Source: Micromonospora sp. M71_S20 | Lineage (GTDB): Bacteria > Actinomycetota > Actinomycetes > Mycobacteriales > Micromonosporaceae | Reading direction: 5' to 3' | Assembly (NCBI RefSeq): GCF_003664255.1 | Contig: NZ_RCCV01000002.1 | Span: forward strand, 64,501 to 128,500 | DNA length: 64,000 nucleotides | Notes under the pieces: generated by a model | Seen by the model: only the letters and a program-made list of their open reading frames with translations | Database searches by the model: none | What the model was told of the DNA's origin: nothing | Program-made: the position numbers and the translations under genes | Shown: in pieces, positions 53,123-60,182 of the stretch | Layout of the letters: every line of letters starts with the position of its first letter | How positions within the stretch are numbered: position 1 is the stretch's first letter

Positions 53123-53993
53123 GTAGGCCCTCCAGGTAGGTGACGGGGTCCAGGCCACCGGTCAGATCCGGGTACGCGCCGACCAGATCGGCCAGAGGCT
53201 GGGTGGCCTCTGGGAGGGGCTCGATGCTGGATGCACGCAGAAGCAGGATCTGTCCTGCGTCGTTACGACGGATCCGGCCGCGGACGTTGACGTTCTTGCC
53301 GAGAACCTCGCGCGCGGCGTCGACGAGTTCCTCTGTGGGCAGGTCAACCTGGATGCGACGGCCGCCGCGCTGGGCCCAAAGGCCCGCGTAGGGCTTCTTG
53401 TGGACGCTCATGCTGTCGATACGGCCGGTGACCGAGCCGATCGACTCCCGGCGGATCTGCAGTGCGCGGGTGAGGTTCACGGAGGACCGCCGGGTTACCA
53501 GGATGGTCTTCTTGGGTTGGCCGTCGACGAGCAGGGAGAGGCGCATTCCGCTCTGTTCGGTCACGCCGAGATGCCGGGTAAGCGCGCGAGCTTTCCTCGC
53601 GGCGGTGACGCTCCAACCGTCCGGGACGATCTCGGAGTCCTCGGCCTGAAGGAAGCCCTCGACTGTGCGAACAGGGACCTCGTCCATCGCGTGAAAGGAA
53701 CCGCCAGGGCGAGGTTCCAGCGGCGCGAGGGCGGCCCGGACACTACCGAGGCCAAGGTCGGAGAAGGTCCATCGGCTGCGCGGAGGTGGGCGCCGCCGGC
53801 CGGCGGCGTCTTCGATCCGCTCGCCGGCCTCTAGTTCGGCGAGGAGATCGAGGAGGCCCTCCAGGCGCATCAGCGCAGTGCGCGCGTCAACGGCGGCGTG
53901 CCCGCTGTCGAGCGTCACTTGCAGTTCGGTCCCCACGATCGCAGCGTTGCATATTCGCACCAGCAATGCACGCCCGAGTGGGCGAACCGGCAT
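53109..53993 (-). CDS. Large predicted partner/antitoxin of the PIN protein
   Basis: 294 aa from ATG 53993. Not a classical small antitoxin. Three parts: a helical N-terminus (ALMRLEGLLDLLAELEAGERIED), a central helical region (SVTAARKARALTRHLGVTEQSG...), and a C-terminal beta-rich OB-like domain (IGSVTGRIDSMSVHK...RRIQVDLPTEELVDAAREVLGKNVNVRGRIRR). Order (upstream of and overlapping the PIN gene) supports an antitoxin role; the family is not known to me. Upstream sequence (53994-54052) is AT-rich and likely its promoter. Confidence 0.6.
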   Translation of the reverse strand: MPVRPLGRALLVRICNAAIVGTELQVTLDSGHAAVDARTALMRLEGLLDLLAELEAGERIEDAAGRRRPPPRSRWTFSDLGLGSVRAALAPLEPRPGGSFHAMDEVPVRTVEGFLQAEDSEIVPDGWSVTAARKARALTRHLGVTEQSGMRLSLLVDGQPKKTILVTRRSSVNLTRALQIRRESIGSVTGRIDSMSVHKKPYAGLWAQRGGRRIQVDLPTEELVDAAREVLGKNVNVRGRIRRNDAGQILLLRASSIEPLPEATQPLADLVGAYPDLTGGLDPVTYLEGLRGSA

Positions 53994-54052
53994 TGTGGCG
54001 CCCAAAGGGCGAAATTGGCGATTGTGCTTAAGAATCTCTATTTCGTCCTAGC

Positions 54053-54140
54053 GGTGACGCCGCTGTCCGACCCCCGCGCCAGCGACGGCACGCCGCTGCG
54101 CCGCCTCGCGATCGGCGGGCTGGCGTCGCCGCCCCGGTAG
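54053..54140 (+). pseudogene. Second holin 3' scrap
   Basis: 54053-54118 repeats the holin codons; the frame continues as LASPPR and stops at 54140. The membrane helices are missing; instead AT-rich sequence (TTAAGAATCTCTATTTCGTCCTAG) lies upstream. It is the right border of the PIN cassette and is followed by terminators like those of the intact holin. Confidence 0.82.
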
Positions 54141-54191
54141 GATCGACGGCTGCTGCCCGGCGGGTACCCCGGCCAGGACCGACCAACGTGC

Positions 54192-54231
54192 AACGGCCCC
54201 GCTCTCCCCTGATGGGAGGGCGGGGCCGTTT
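54192..54231 (+). terminator. Terminator after the holin scrap
   Basis: AACGGCCCCGC-TCTCCC-CTGAT-GGGAGG-GCGGGGCCGTTT. Confidence 0.85.
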
Positions 54232-54379
54232 AGCGCTGTCCCCGGTTGTCGCTGAATCGGGTGACATCAGGGCGCGACCGCGACCCGGAAGGCGGACCAG
54301 CCGTTACGGGAAGCGACGGGCCCGCAGGCGTCCTTCATGCGGACGGTTGGGTGGCTTTCATCCTGCGGCCCGCCAACCC

Positions 54380-54416
54380 AGCGGCCCCGCTCACCCTGGT
54401 GGAGGGCGGGGCTGCT
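54380..54416 (+). terminator. Second terminator, same type
   Basis: AGCGGCCCCGC / GCGGGGCTGCT stem with a G-U pair. The 54141-54435 stretch holds only these two hairpins; no gene is supported. Confidence 0.7.
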
Positions 54417-54435
54417 TCGTCGTGTCTGAGGCGGG

Positions 54436-54633
54436 TCAGGCCCGACGGGTGATCTGCCGGAGGCTGCGGGGGTGCCGGGCCTTGCGCGGGGTGTCGGCGC
54501 GGTGGTCGTTGACCGCGACCCGGATGTTGACCTTGGGGGATCGGTACCAGACGCCTCGGTCGAGGCCGTAGGTGAGGCGGTCGATGCGGATGCGCAGGGC
54601 TTCGTGGCGCTGCCGGGCAACAGTCTCGGTCAT
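54436..54633 (-). CDS. Small basic protein, unknown
   Basis: 65 aa from ATG 54633 (longer start at 54663 possible). Rich in Arg (RQRHEALRIRIDRLTYGLDRGVWYRSPKVNIRVAVNDHRAD). Divergent from an HTH gene of the same size; probably nucleic-acid binding or its partner. Confidence 0.55.
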   Translation of the reverse strand: MTETVARQRHEALRIRIDRLTYGLDRGVWYRSPKVNIRVAVNDHRADTPRKARHPRSLRQITRRA

Positions 54634-54719
54634 GCCAACGAGTGTGGCATCATTATGTGGCATACGTCAACTCGCGAGGCCACGCTGTGTGGCAACCTCA
54701 TGTGTGGGAGCATCGCTGG
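54634..54719. promoter_or_regulatory. Divergent promoter with TGTGGCA repeats
   Basis: TGTGGCA occurs at 54643, 54656 and 54688, the first two 13 bases apart, in the short gap between two divergent small genes. Likely operator for the HTH protein. Confidence 0.5.
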
Positions 54720-54917
54720 GTGACCACACTCGAAGCCGCCGCCCAGACCTACCGCCAAGCCAAGGACGCGCTCGACAAGGCCCGACCGGAGCTGGCCGAC
54801 GCCATCGTCGACGCGGCCCGCGCCGGCACCAAGCAGGCCGACATCGCCCGCATCTCCGGCTACACCCGTGAGCAGGTACGCCGCATCTGCCGCGCCGCCG
54901 GCCTCCAGGCCGAGTAG
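54720..54917 (+). CDS. Small helix-turn-helix protein
   Basis: 65 aa from GTG 54720. Helical N-terminus, then HTH AGTKQADIARISGYTREQVRRICRAAGL. Phage or mobile-element regulator; ends at a strong bidirectional terminator. Confidence 0.7.
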   Translation: MTTLEAAAQTYRQAKDALDKARPELADAIVDAARAGTKQADIARISGYTREQVRRICRAAGLQAE

Positions 54918-54926
54918 CCCTCCCCC

Positions 54927-54977
54927 GCACGCGACAGCGCCCCCGCTCGGCTCCGGCCGGCGGGGGCGCTGTCGTGC
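54927..54977. terminator. Bidirectional terminator between HTH gene and membrane operon
   Basis: 17-bp stem GCAC..GACAGCGCCCCCG / CGGGGGCGCTGTCGTGC with a 2-base bulge. It separates the rightward phage part from the leftward membrane module. Confidence 0.85.
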
Positions 54978-54985
54978 GTCTGGGG

Positions 54986-55498
54986 TCAGCTTGCTGCGGC
55001 GATCCGCTCGGCCCGGACGTCCCGAATCCGCCGCTTCGCAGTCGCCTCGGACACCTCGAACTCCTCCATTACGTGGCGCACGATCTCGGCGTACTGGTGG
55101 CCGCGGTCGAGCATCGTGCCGATCACGTCCTCGATCGTCGCCGGCTCCTCCTTGTCCTGGTCGCCGTCGAGGTCGAGGTCCAGCTCCTCGTCGACGGGCG
55201 CGGTCGGGGCGGTGGAGCGCACTCGCCGGCCGTCCGGCAGGGTGATCAGCCGCCCCCACCAGCCGCCGGTGTCACGGTCGGTGTCATCGGTGTCAGACAC
55301 CGCGCTGACCTGCGCAGGGTCACTGACACCAGGGTCATCCTCCTCGGTGGGGGAGGGGGCCTCGTGCGTGCGCAGCCACCAGTCGTGAAGGGTGGCCCCC
55401 GTGATGTAGACGGCAAGGACGAGGCCGAGGGCGATGGGCCCGCCCCAGCCACGCGACGGCTCCTCGGCAGCAGCGAGCAGAGCGGTTGAGGTCAGCAT
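54986..55498 (-). CDS. Membrane protein with acidic middle and C-terminal HTH
   Basis: 170 aa from ATG 55498, overlapping the upstream gene stop. One membrane helix (GPIALGLVLAVYITGATLHDWW), an acidic segment (DEELDLDLDGDQDKEE), and a C-terminal helical region EIVRHVMEEFEVSEATAKRRIRDVRAERI that reads as an HTH. Last gene of the six-gene leftward operon. Function unknown. Confidence 0.65.
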   Translation of the reverse strand: MLTSTALLAAAEEPSRGWGGPIALGLVLAVYITGATLHDWWLRTHEAPSPTEEDDPGVSDPAQVSAVSDTDDTDRDTGGWWGRLITLPDGRRVRSTAPTAPVDEELDLDLDGDQDKEEPATIEDVIGTMLDRGHQYAEIVRHVMEEFEVSEATAKRRIRDVRAERIAAAS

Positions 55499-56091
55499 CA
55501 GGCGTCTCCGAAGAGCAGACCGGGCAGGAACGCGACCAGCCCGGTGGCGATGTCGAGCAGCGAGCGGGTGATGTCGCCGATGAGACCACCGGGCAGGTCG
55601 GACATCATGCCGAGCAGGATTGCGACCAGCCACATCCGCCCGTTGAGCCGGTAGAGCGGCGACTGCGGCCAGGTGAGGGTGGCGAAGCGCCCCATCTTCT
55701 TGCTCAGCTTGACGGGCATCATGCAGCCGATGGTGTAGATCCACAGCAGGCCGACCAGGGCGCCGAGAACGAAGTTCACGGAGGCCCCGGCGATGTAGGC
55801 GCCGCCTGTGGAGTCGAGCAGTCTCTCGATAGCCCCGCCGAGGGCTTCGACGGTCGCCTTGTCGGCCGGTGACTCGTCGAAGCCCTCCTTGATCGCGGGC
55901 ACGGCCATCAGGAAAGCCAGCCTGTCGCGCAGGCTGTTCGGACCGATGGACATGTAGTCGACGACGATGGCCAGCAGCAGCAGGATGGCCACCTCCGTCG
56001 GCGACATCGCGTGCTCCAGCAGGGCGGTGCCAGAGCCGGGATCCGGCATGGGGCTCGGGGTCGGCACGGCGGCCATGATCGCGTGCAGCAT
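55498..56091 (-). CDS. Integral membrane protein of the leftward operon
   Basis: 197 aa from ATG 56091 (ATGA overlap). About four hydrophobic segments: VAILLLLAIVVDYM, AYIAGASVNFVLGALVGLLWIYTIG, MWLVAILLGMMSDLPGG and DIATGLVAFLPGLLFG. Between them are amphipathic stretches. No family recognised; the topology could suit a pore or transfer-channel part. Confidence 0.65.
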   Translation of the reverse strand: MLHAIMAAVPTPSPMPDPGSGTALLEHAMSPTEVAILLLLAIVVDYMSIGPNSLRDRLAFLMAVPAIKEGFDESPADKATVEALGGAIERLLDSTGGAYIAGASVNFVLGALVGLLWIYTIGCMMPVKLSKKMGRFATLTWPQSPLYRLNGRMWLVAILLGMMSDLPGGLIGDITRSLLDIATGLVAFLPGLLFGDA

Positions 56092-56327
56092 CACGCCCCC
56101 GACCAGTCGAGCAGCACTGTGCCGGTGCGCGCGTCGCACACCTCAAGGCGCGGGCTGTCCATCGGTTCGTTGGCGGCGAGGGCCTCGCGGGTCAGGGTTC
56201 CGAGCTGGCGATCGAGGACCCCGTCGAGGCCGGGGCTGTCGAGGTCCAGCGTGACCACGTAGTTGCGCTTGTGCAGCACCTCGTACTGCCCGTCGTAGAT
56301 GCGCAGACGGTAGGTCAGGGCGGCCAT
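56091..56327 (-). CDS. Small soluble protein of the leftward operon
   Basis: 78 aa from ATG 56327. Beta-rich with a helix (YRLRIYDGQYEVLHKRNYVVTLDLDSP...GTLTREALAAN...VCDARTGTVLLDWSG). The only member of the module without a membrane helix. ATGA overlaps on both sides. Confidence 0.6.
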   Translation of the reverse strand: MAALTYRLRIYDGQYEVLHKRNYVVTLDLDSPGLDGVLDRQLGTLTREALAANEPMDSPRLEVCDARTGTVLLDWSGA

Positions 56328-56674
56328 CAGGCGCCCCTCTCCAGGTGCGTGAGGACGGGGAACAACGAGACGCCGAGGAGCACCATGGCGCCGGCGGCCA
56401 CCCAGGCGGTGGTGGTGTGGTCGGTGAGGATGGCCGTCAGGGCGGCGACGAGCGAGGCCAGCACGCCGCCAGTGAGCGCCCAGGCGATGCCTGTCCACGG
56501 CACGGGCCGGGGCGCGGCCAGGACCACCGGCTGAACGCCGGCCTGGCGCAGCTCGCGGATCCGCTCGGCCAGCTCAGCCAGCGACCTGGCGGGCACCGTG
56601 ACGATGCGACCGGCGAGCGCCCGCAACGGCGAGTCCTTGGGCACCTGCCCCCGGAGGAGGTGAGTCGTGGTCAT
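56327..56674 (-). CDS. Two-helix membrane protein of the leftward operon
   Basis: 115 aa. Soluble N-terminal part with VTVPARSLAELAERIRELRQAGVQPV, then two helices: GIAWALTGGVLASLVAALTAIL and TTAWVAAGAMVLLGVSLFPVL. Unknown; a good GGAGG-type site lies upstream at about 56690. Confidence 0.62.
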   Translation of the reverse strand: MTTTHLLRGQVPKDSPLRALAGRIVTVPARSLAELAERIRELRQAGVQPVVLAAPRPVPWTGIAWALTGGVLASLVAALTAILTDHTTTAWVAAGAMVLLGVSLFPVLTHLERGA

Positions 56675-56748
56675 GATGGTGGTTCCTTCCCTGTTGGAGG
56701 AGGTCCGGGGCGCGGCGCTGCTTTGGTCGGTGAGCCGCGCCCCGGGTG

Positions 56749-56901
56749 CTACTTCTGGTCGGGTCCGGGCCGGTTGATGGCCAGGACGGTCAGGCAGATC
56801 AGGAGCGCCACGGCAGAGGCCAACCGCGCGGGCCGGTCGTCGGAAGCGATGACGACCGGGGCGCTGATGGCGACTCCGAGCCAGGCGAGGTAGCGGCCCA
56901 C
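56749..56901 (-). CDS. 50-residue membrane protein
   Basis: GTG 56901, beginning one codon past the end of the preceding gene. One or two short hydrophobic helices (YLAWLGVAISAPVVIAS; LASAVALLICLTVLAI). Too short for function assignment. Confidence 0.55.
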   Translation of the reverse strand: MGRYLAWLGVAISAPVVIASDDRPARLASAVALLICLTVLAINRPGPDQK

Positions 56902-56902
56902 G

Positions 56903-58366
56903 TCAGCTCTCCTTGGGGGTCTTGGTCCGCTCGGCGCGGACCAGGTTGATGGCGGTCTGGGCGTCGCCGGCACTGGTCCAGCTCATGCGGTCCATGACCG
57001 TCCGGCGCCCGGGGATGTCTCCCGGGTACGCCTCGCGGAGCGCCTGGACCATGGCCTCCACCCGGGGCGGCACCGGGCCACCGGCAGCCGGGCTGACGGG
57101 CCGAACCTGGTCCACGCGGACGGTGGTCCGCCGGGCCGTCGTGGTCCGGGCGGCGGGGACAGACCCGCTGGCCGGGGCCTGGTCCGCCGGGCTGGTCCGG
57201 GCGTGGACCTCGTCGCGCGGCCCGGCCTGGTCCGGGGTCTGGTCCACCTCGCTGGTCTGGTCTGGTCCGACCTGCTGGTCCACCGTGGTCCGCGGCTGGT
57301 CCAGGTCACCTTCCGGGGCCTGGTCCGCCGGGCTGGTCCGGAAGCGGTCCACCCAGTCGGCGGGGATCTGGTCCGGGATATGGGCCGCGATGTGCGCGGG
57401 CATCCGGATGCCCCCGATGGTCCGCATCTGGTCCACCTGGGCGCGCAGCTTCGTGGTCACCTGCCGCGCGTCCATCCGGATCTCGTCCAGCTCGGTCCGC
57501 AGCTCGTTGCTCACCGGCGCCATCGGACCGCGCTTGACGTCCTCGATGATGCGCCGCATCACCTCGGAGTCAGGCTGCACCGACGACACCACCACGTGTG
57601 CCACCGCGTACCGGCGCCGGGCGGCCTCGATCACGACCTCCTGGGCCTGCTCGGCGCGCCCGGTCAGGGCTCGCTGGCCGAGCCACGACCACGGCCAGCG
57701 GCCGTTGGCCCACCGCATCGCCCGGGCCATCCGGCGGATCTGCCACTCCTGGTGCTCGTCGCGGACGTCCTGGTCGGCGGGCGCGATGGCACCGATGGCG
57801 ATCAGCAGCGCTCGGGGCGTCCACCGGAACCGGCTCGGAGCGCCGGACCGGCGTGTGACCCGCAGCAGGGCCAGGTACCAGAGGCAGGCGCCGAAGACGA
57901 CGATCACGGCTCGGCCGATCATCGCTCCGAAGGTGGCGCCGGCGATGACCGCCAGGATGCCGCCGAGGACGGAGAACAGCCAGAAGAACGGGCCGGCCGG
58001 CCCGAACCCGACGTTGGGCTTCCCGTCCTTGTCCTTGCCTTTGCCGTGGTCGTAGATCATGCCGACGGTCACCCAGGTCGCCGCCTCCAGGAAGACCGCG
58101 AACGCGCCGGCTTCCCAGTCGGGGAGCTTGAAGACCTTGGTGCAGAACTCGTACGTGCCGGTGACGACGGCCCAGGTGACGCCGGCCTGAACGAGGGCCT
58201 GGCCGACGGCCAGCTTCAGGTTCGGGGCGGCGCCGCGTACGGAGCGGACGGCCTTCACCACGAGCCGGACGGTCAGGGCGACGGCGACTACGGCGATCAG
58301 CGCCGTAGCTGCGGCCCCGACGACGACCAGCCACGGGCTCCGCTCCCACCATTCGTCGATCTGCAT
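56903..58366 (-). CDS. DUF2637-like multi-pass membrane protein with repeat-rich tail
   Basis: 487 aa from ATG 58366 (ATG 58378 also in frame). Four membrane helices: LVVVGAAATALIAVVAVALTV, ALVQAGVTWAVVTGTYEF, EAGAFAVFLEAATWVTVGMIY and FWLFSVLGGILAVIAGATFGAMIGRAVIVVFGACLWYLALL. A cytoplasmic helical region and a low-complexity stretch (about 310-430) rich in DQ and TSPADQAP follow. The C-terminal HTH-like part is MVQALREAYPGDIPGRRTVMDRMSW. The plan resembles DUF2637/Spd-type proteins of actinomycete plasmids and integrative conjugative elements (family match is my inference). First gene of the leftward operon. Its 3' part holds the TGGTCC array. Confidence 0.62.
   Translation of the reverse strand: MQIDEWWERSPWLVVVGAAATALIAVVAVALTVRLVVKAVRSVRGAAPNLKLAVGQALVQAGVTWAVVTGTYEFCTKVFKLPDWEAGAFAVFLEAATWVTVGMIYDHGKGKDKDGKPNVGFGPAGPFFWLFSVLGGILAVIAGATFGAMIGRAVIVVFGACLWYLALLRVTRRSGAPSRFRWTPRALLIAIGAIAPADQDVRDEHQEWQIRRMARAMRWANGRWPWSWLGQRALTGRAEQAQEVVIEAARRRYAVAHVVVSSVQPDSEVMRRIIEDVKRGPMAPVSNELRTELDEIRMDARQVTTKLRAQVDQMRTIGGIRMPAHIAAHIPDQIPADWVDRFRTSPADQAPEGDLDQPRTTVDQQVGPDQTSEVDQTPDQAGPRDEVHARTSPADQAPASGSVPAARTTTARRTTVRVDQVRPVSPAAGGPVPPRVEAMVQALREAYPGDIPGRRTVMDRMSWTSAGDAQTAINLVRAERTKTPKES
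56922..57500. repeat. TGGTCC (GGACCA) motif array
   Basis: 18 exact copies of TGGTCC on the plus strand between 56923 and 57438, and near copies beyond. All lie in one direction. On the coding strand GGACCA occurs in all three frames: GTG GAC CAG (D-Q), CGG ACC AGC (T-S) and GGA CCA (G-P). A 29-bp exact direct repeat occurs at 57172-57200 and 57313-57341. Confidence 0.8.
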
Positions 58367-58387
58367 GCCGGCCAGCATGGCACAGGA

Positions 58388-58509
58388 TTGACAGATTCGG
58401 AAGTTCTGACAGACTCGGCTTCCATGAAGCTCGCTCACTCACCCAGCCCGGCTGTCGCCCACCGACGGCGCGATCTGCCAGACTTGGTCAACTCGGCAGG
58501 TCTGACAGG
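58388..58509. promoter_or_regulatory. Operator repeats TCTGnCAGA across a divergent promoter
   Basis: Four related sites with consensus TCTGaCAGAcTcGG: 58388-58400 (TTGACAGATTCGG), 58404-58418 (TTCTGACAGACTCGG), 58474-58487 (TCTGCCAGACTTGG) and 58501-58509. TCTGnCAGA is itself palindromic. Two sites precede and two lie within the start of the MerR-like gene, beside the start of the DUF2637-like gene, so both directions could be controlled. Confidence 0.6.
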
Positions 58510-58720
58510 GGGTCCGGTGGTAGGCGACGGCACGTGGCTATCGATCGGCGAGGTGCTGGCCAGGCTCCGAGCGGCCGGGTTCAGCGAGAGTGAGTCGACG
58601 GTGCGCCGGATGATCGACGAGGGCGCGCTCGACTCCTACCGGACCGAACGGGGCGGGCACCGGCGGATCAAGGCCGAGTCCGTCGCTGAGCTGATTCGCC
58701 GCCGGACCGAGGGCGAGTAG
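58424..58720 (+). CDS. MerR/excisionase-type helix-turn-helix regulator
   Basis: 98 aa from ATG 58424. C-terminal HTH_17 pattern LSIGEVLARLRAAGFSESESTVRRMIDEGALDSYRTERGGHRRIKAESVAELIRR, as in excisionases and BldC-like proteins. Divergent from the membrane operon with shared operator repeats; so either its regulator or the recombination directionality factor. Followed by a classic terminator. Confidence 0.78.
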   Translation: MKLAHSPSPAVAHRRRDLPDLVNSAGLTGGPVVGDGTWLSIGEVLARLRAAGFSESESTVRRMIDEGALDSYRTERGGHRRIKAESVAELIRRRTEGE

Positions 58721-58734
58721 TCCGGACACGACAG

Positions 58735-58765
58735 CGCCCCCACCCGTCCCGGGTGGGGGCGTTTT
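58735..58765 (+). terminator. Terminator with U tract
   Basis: CGCCCCCACCCG-TCC-CGGGTGGGGGCG-TTTT, 12-bp perfect stem, 15 bases past the MerR-like stop. Convergent with the next leftward gene. Confidence 0.9.
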
Positions 58766-58965
58766 CACGCGTCCAGGGCCCGCCGCCGTGACGGCCGTCC
58801 CGCCGGCCACTGCCCGCCCTGCCGCCGCCGGCACTCTGGCTCCGGGCAGACGCACCGCCAGCCGAGCTCCTCGGACGGGATGCGGTCGCCGCCGCAGTCG
58901 TGGGACAGCGGAAGGATGGTCGGCGCGCAGCCCAGGCACCGTGACGCGACGGGCCCGGCGCTCAC
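58765..58965 (-). CDS. Small Cys-rich protein
   Basis: 66 aa from GTG 58965 (overlaps the upstream stop). CLGCAPTILPLSHDCGG and WRCVCPEPECRRR offer six Cys plus His for zinc; basic C-terminus. Likely nucleic-acid binding. Unknown. Confidence 0.6.
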   Translation of the reverse strand: MSAGPVASRCLGCAPTILPLSHDCGGDRIPSEELGWRCVCPEPECRRRQGGQWPAGRPSRRRALDA

Positions 58966-59111
58966 GGCCGGCGCATCTGGTCGACGAGCCGTGCGGCGAA
59001 CGCTGCGGCCCACGGCCAGCAGCGGCGCCGGGTGCCGCAGAGTCGGCAGCGGCCGTTGATCTGGCGGTGCTCGACGAGGTCCCGCTGCCAGCTCGCCGCG
59101 GGCGCGGTCAT
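58962..59111 (-). CDS. 49-residue CRLCG protein of mobile elements
   Basis: ATG 59111; product WQRDLVEHRQINGRCRLCGTRRRCWPW then a helix ending VDQMRRP. CxxC plus a further Cys; small proteins with this HxxxxxxCxxCG pattern recur in actinomycete mobile elements. ATGA and GTGA overlaps on both sides support coding. Confidence 0.6.
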   Translation of the reverse strand: MTAPAASWQRDLVEHRQINGRCRLCGTRRRCWPWAAAFAARLVDQMRRP

Positions 59112-59302
59112 CGGAGTGCGCCGAGGACGATGGCGGCCAGGACCACGATGGCCGCGACGACCGCGACGAGCCGGTACCGGCGCAGCTCGCGCGGCGGCAG
59201 CGGGGTGGGCTGCGGCACGCCCAGGCCGTCCGGGAGCGGGGGCCGGCCGTCCATGACCGGGTGTGCGGGTGGGAGCTGCTCGCCGTCGTAGCGCTCTACC
59301 AT
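59108..59302 (-). CDS. Small tail-anchored membrane protein
   Basis: 64 aa. Pro-rich cytoplasmic part then one C-terminal membrane helix (LVAVVAAIVVLAAIVLGAL). First gene of a three-gene leftward operon, divergent from the GntR gene. Confidence 0.6.
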   Translation of the reverse strand: MVERYDGEQLPPAHPVMDGRPPLPDGLGVPQPTPLPPRELRRYRLVAVVAAIVVLAAIVLGALR

Positions 59303-59370
59303 CGCCGGGATCTCCTCACAGCGGGGCGGGAGTGGGGCGTGACCATGCGATCACGCGCAGCTCACCGACC

Positions 59371-59390
59371 ATATACGCATATGCGCGTAG
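59371..59390. promoter_or_regulatory. Palindrome in the GntR-gene promoter
   Basis: Contains CGCATATGCG (59376-59385), perfect 10-bp palindrome in an AT-richer patch 20 bases before the GntR start; a plausible autoregulatory operator. Confidence 0.45.
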
Positions 59391-59404
59391 ACCCCTAGCC
59401 CCTC

Positions 59405-59845
59405 ATGCGCACGCGTGTCCGTACCGTCCCGATCGTGATCAACAGGTCCGCCCGGGACCCCGCCTATCAGCAGCTCGCCGACCTGCTGCGCGCCGAAATC
59501 ACCTCTGGCCGCATTCCGGCAGGTGAGTTACTGCCGTTCGAGGGCAGGCTGGCCCAGGAGCACGGGCTGGGGCGGCAGACCGTGCGTAAGGCGCTTGACG
59601 TGCTGCGTCGGGAAGGCCTGGTTGTCACAGAGCGCGGCTACGGTACCCGCGTGGTCCAGCAGCAAGAGCGCGAGAAGGTGCCGGTGCCGCGTGGGGCACT
59701 GATTCGCATTCGGATGCCGAGCGAGGCGGAGCGCGCCGAGCTGGGCATTGAGGCGGGCTCGGTGGTGCCGGTGGCCGAGGTCTGGCTCGGGGGCCGGTTG
59801 CGTGGCACGTATGTGGGGGATCGCACGGATCTCACCACCTCATGA
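59405..59845 (+). CDS. GntR-family regulator
   Basis: 146 aa from ATG 59405 (GTG 59435 possible). Winged HTH at residues about 14-80: PAYQQLADLLRAEITSGRIPAGELLPFEGRLAQEHGLGRQTVRKALDVLRREGLVVTERGYGTRVV. The effector domain is only a stub. Short GntR proteins control transfer and replication genes in actinomycete conjugative elements (KorSA of pSAM2 is one); here it sits beside the membrane module it may control. Confidence 0.85.
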   Translation: MRTRVRTVPIVINRSARDPAYQQLADLLRAEITSGRIPAGELLPFEGRLAQEHGLGRQTVRKALDVLRREGLVVTERGYGTRVVQQQEREKVPVPRGALIRIRMPSEAERAELGIEAGSVVPVAEVWLGGRLRGTYVGDRTDLTTS

Positions 59846-60182
59846 CTACCTCATGATCGACGATCTTTGCCCCGTCCTGCGCGCATGTAACGCGTTTGTT
59901 GCTGAAGGCAACAACTAGCGGGATTCGCAAATCCCATGGGGCTGTCGCCGCCCTGCGACATGCATCGCACGGCCCGCGAGAATCGACAGTCAGTCATCAA
60001 GTTCGGGGCTTAGACCGGATGGGATGATCACGGTGCGTATCGCATACCACGAGGCACCATGGCTCGCACGGCGACGAGTCCCGTGAGCCGTACCTGACCA
60101 CTCCTCGGGGTCTACCACTTTTCTTCGTACGGGTGTTTCATCAGAGGCTTAATCCGCGCCGAAGAGATCCGGGGGGCCTCTC
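59846..60182. other. Non-coding stretch near the right phage end
   Basis: 337 bases, lower GC. Includes a small hairpin TTGTTGC-TGAAG-GCAACAA (around 59898-59916). No gene is supported. Could hold a promoter for the last ORF or a small RNA; nothing decisive. Confidence 0.45.

Noticed and set aside
54986..59845. Complete integrative conjugative element nested in the phage
   Set aside because: No TraB/FtsK translocase, no RepSA-type initiator, no second integrase and no internal att repeats were found.
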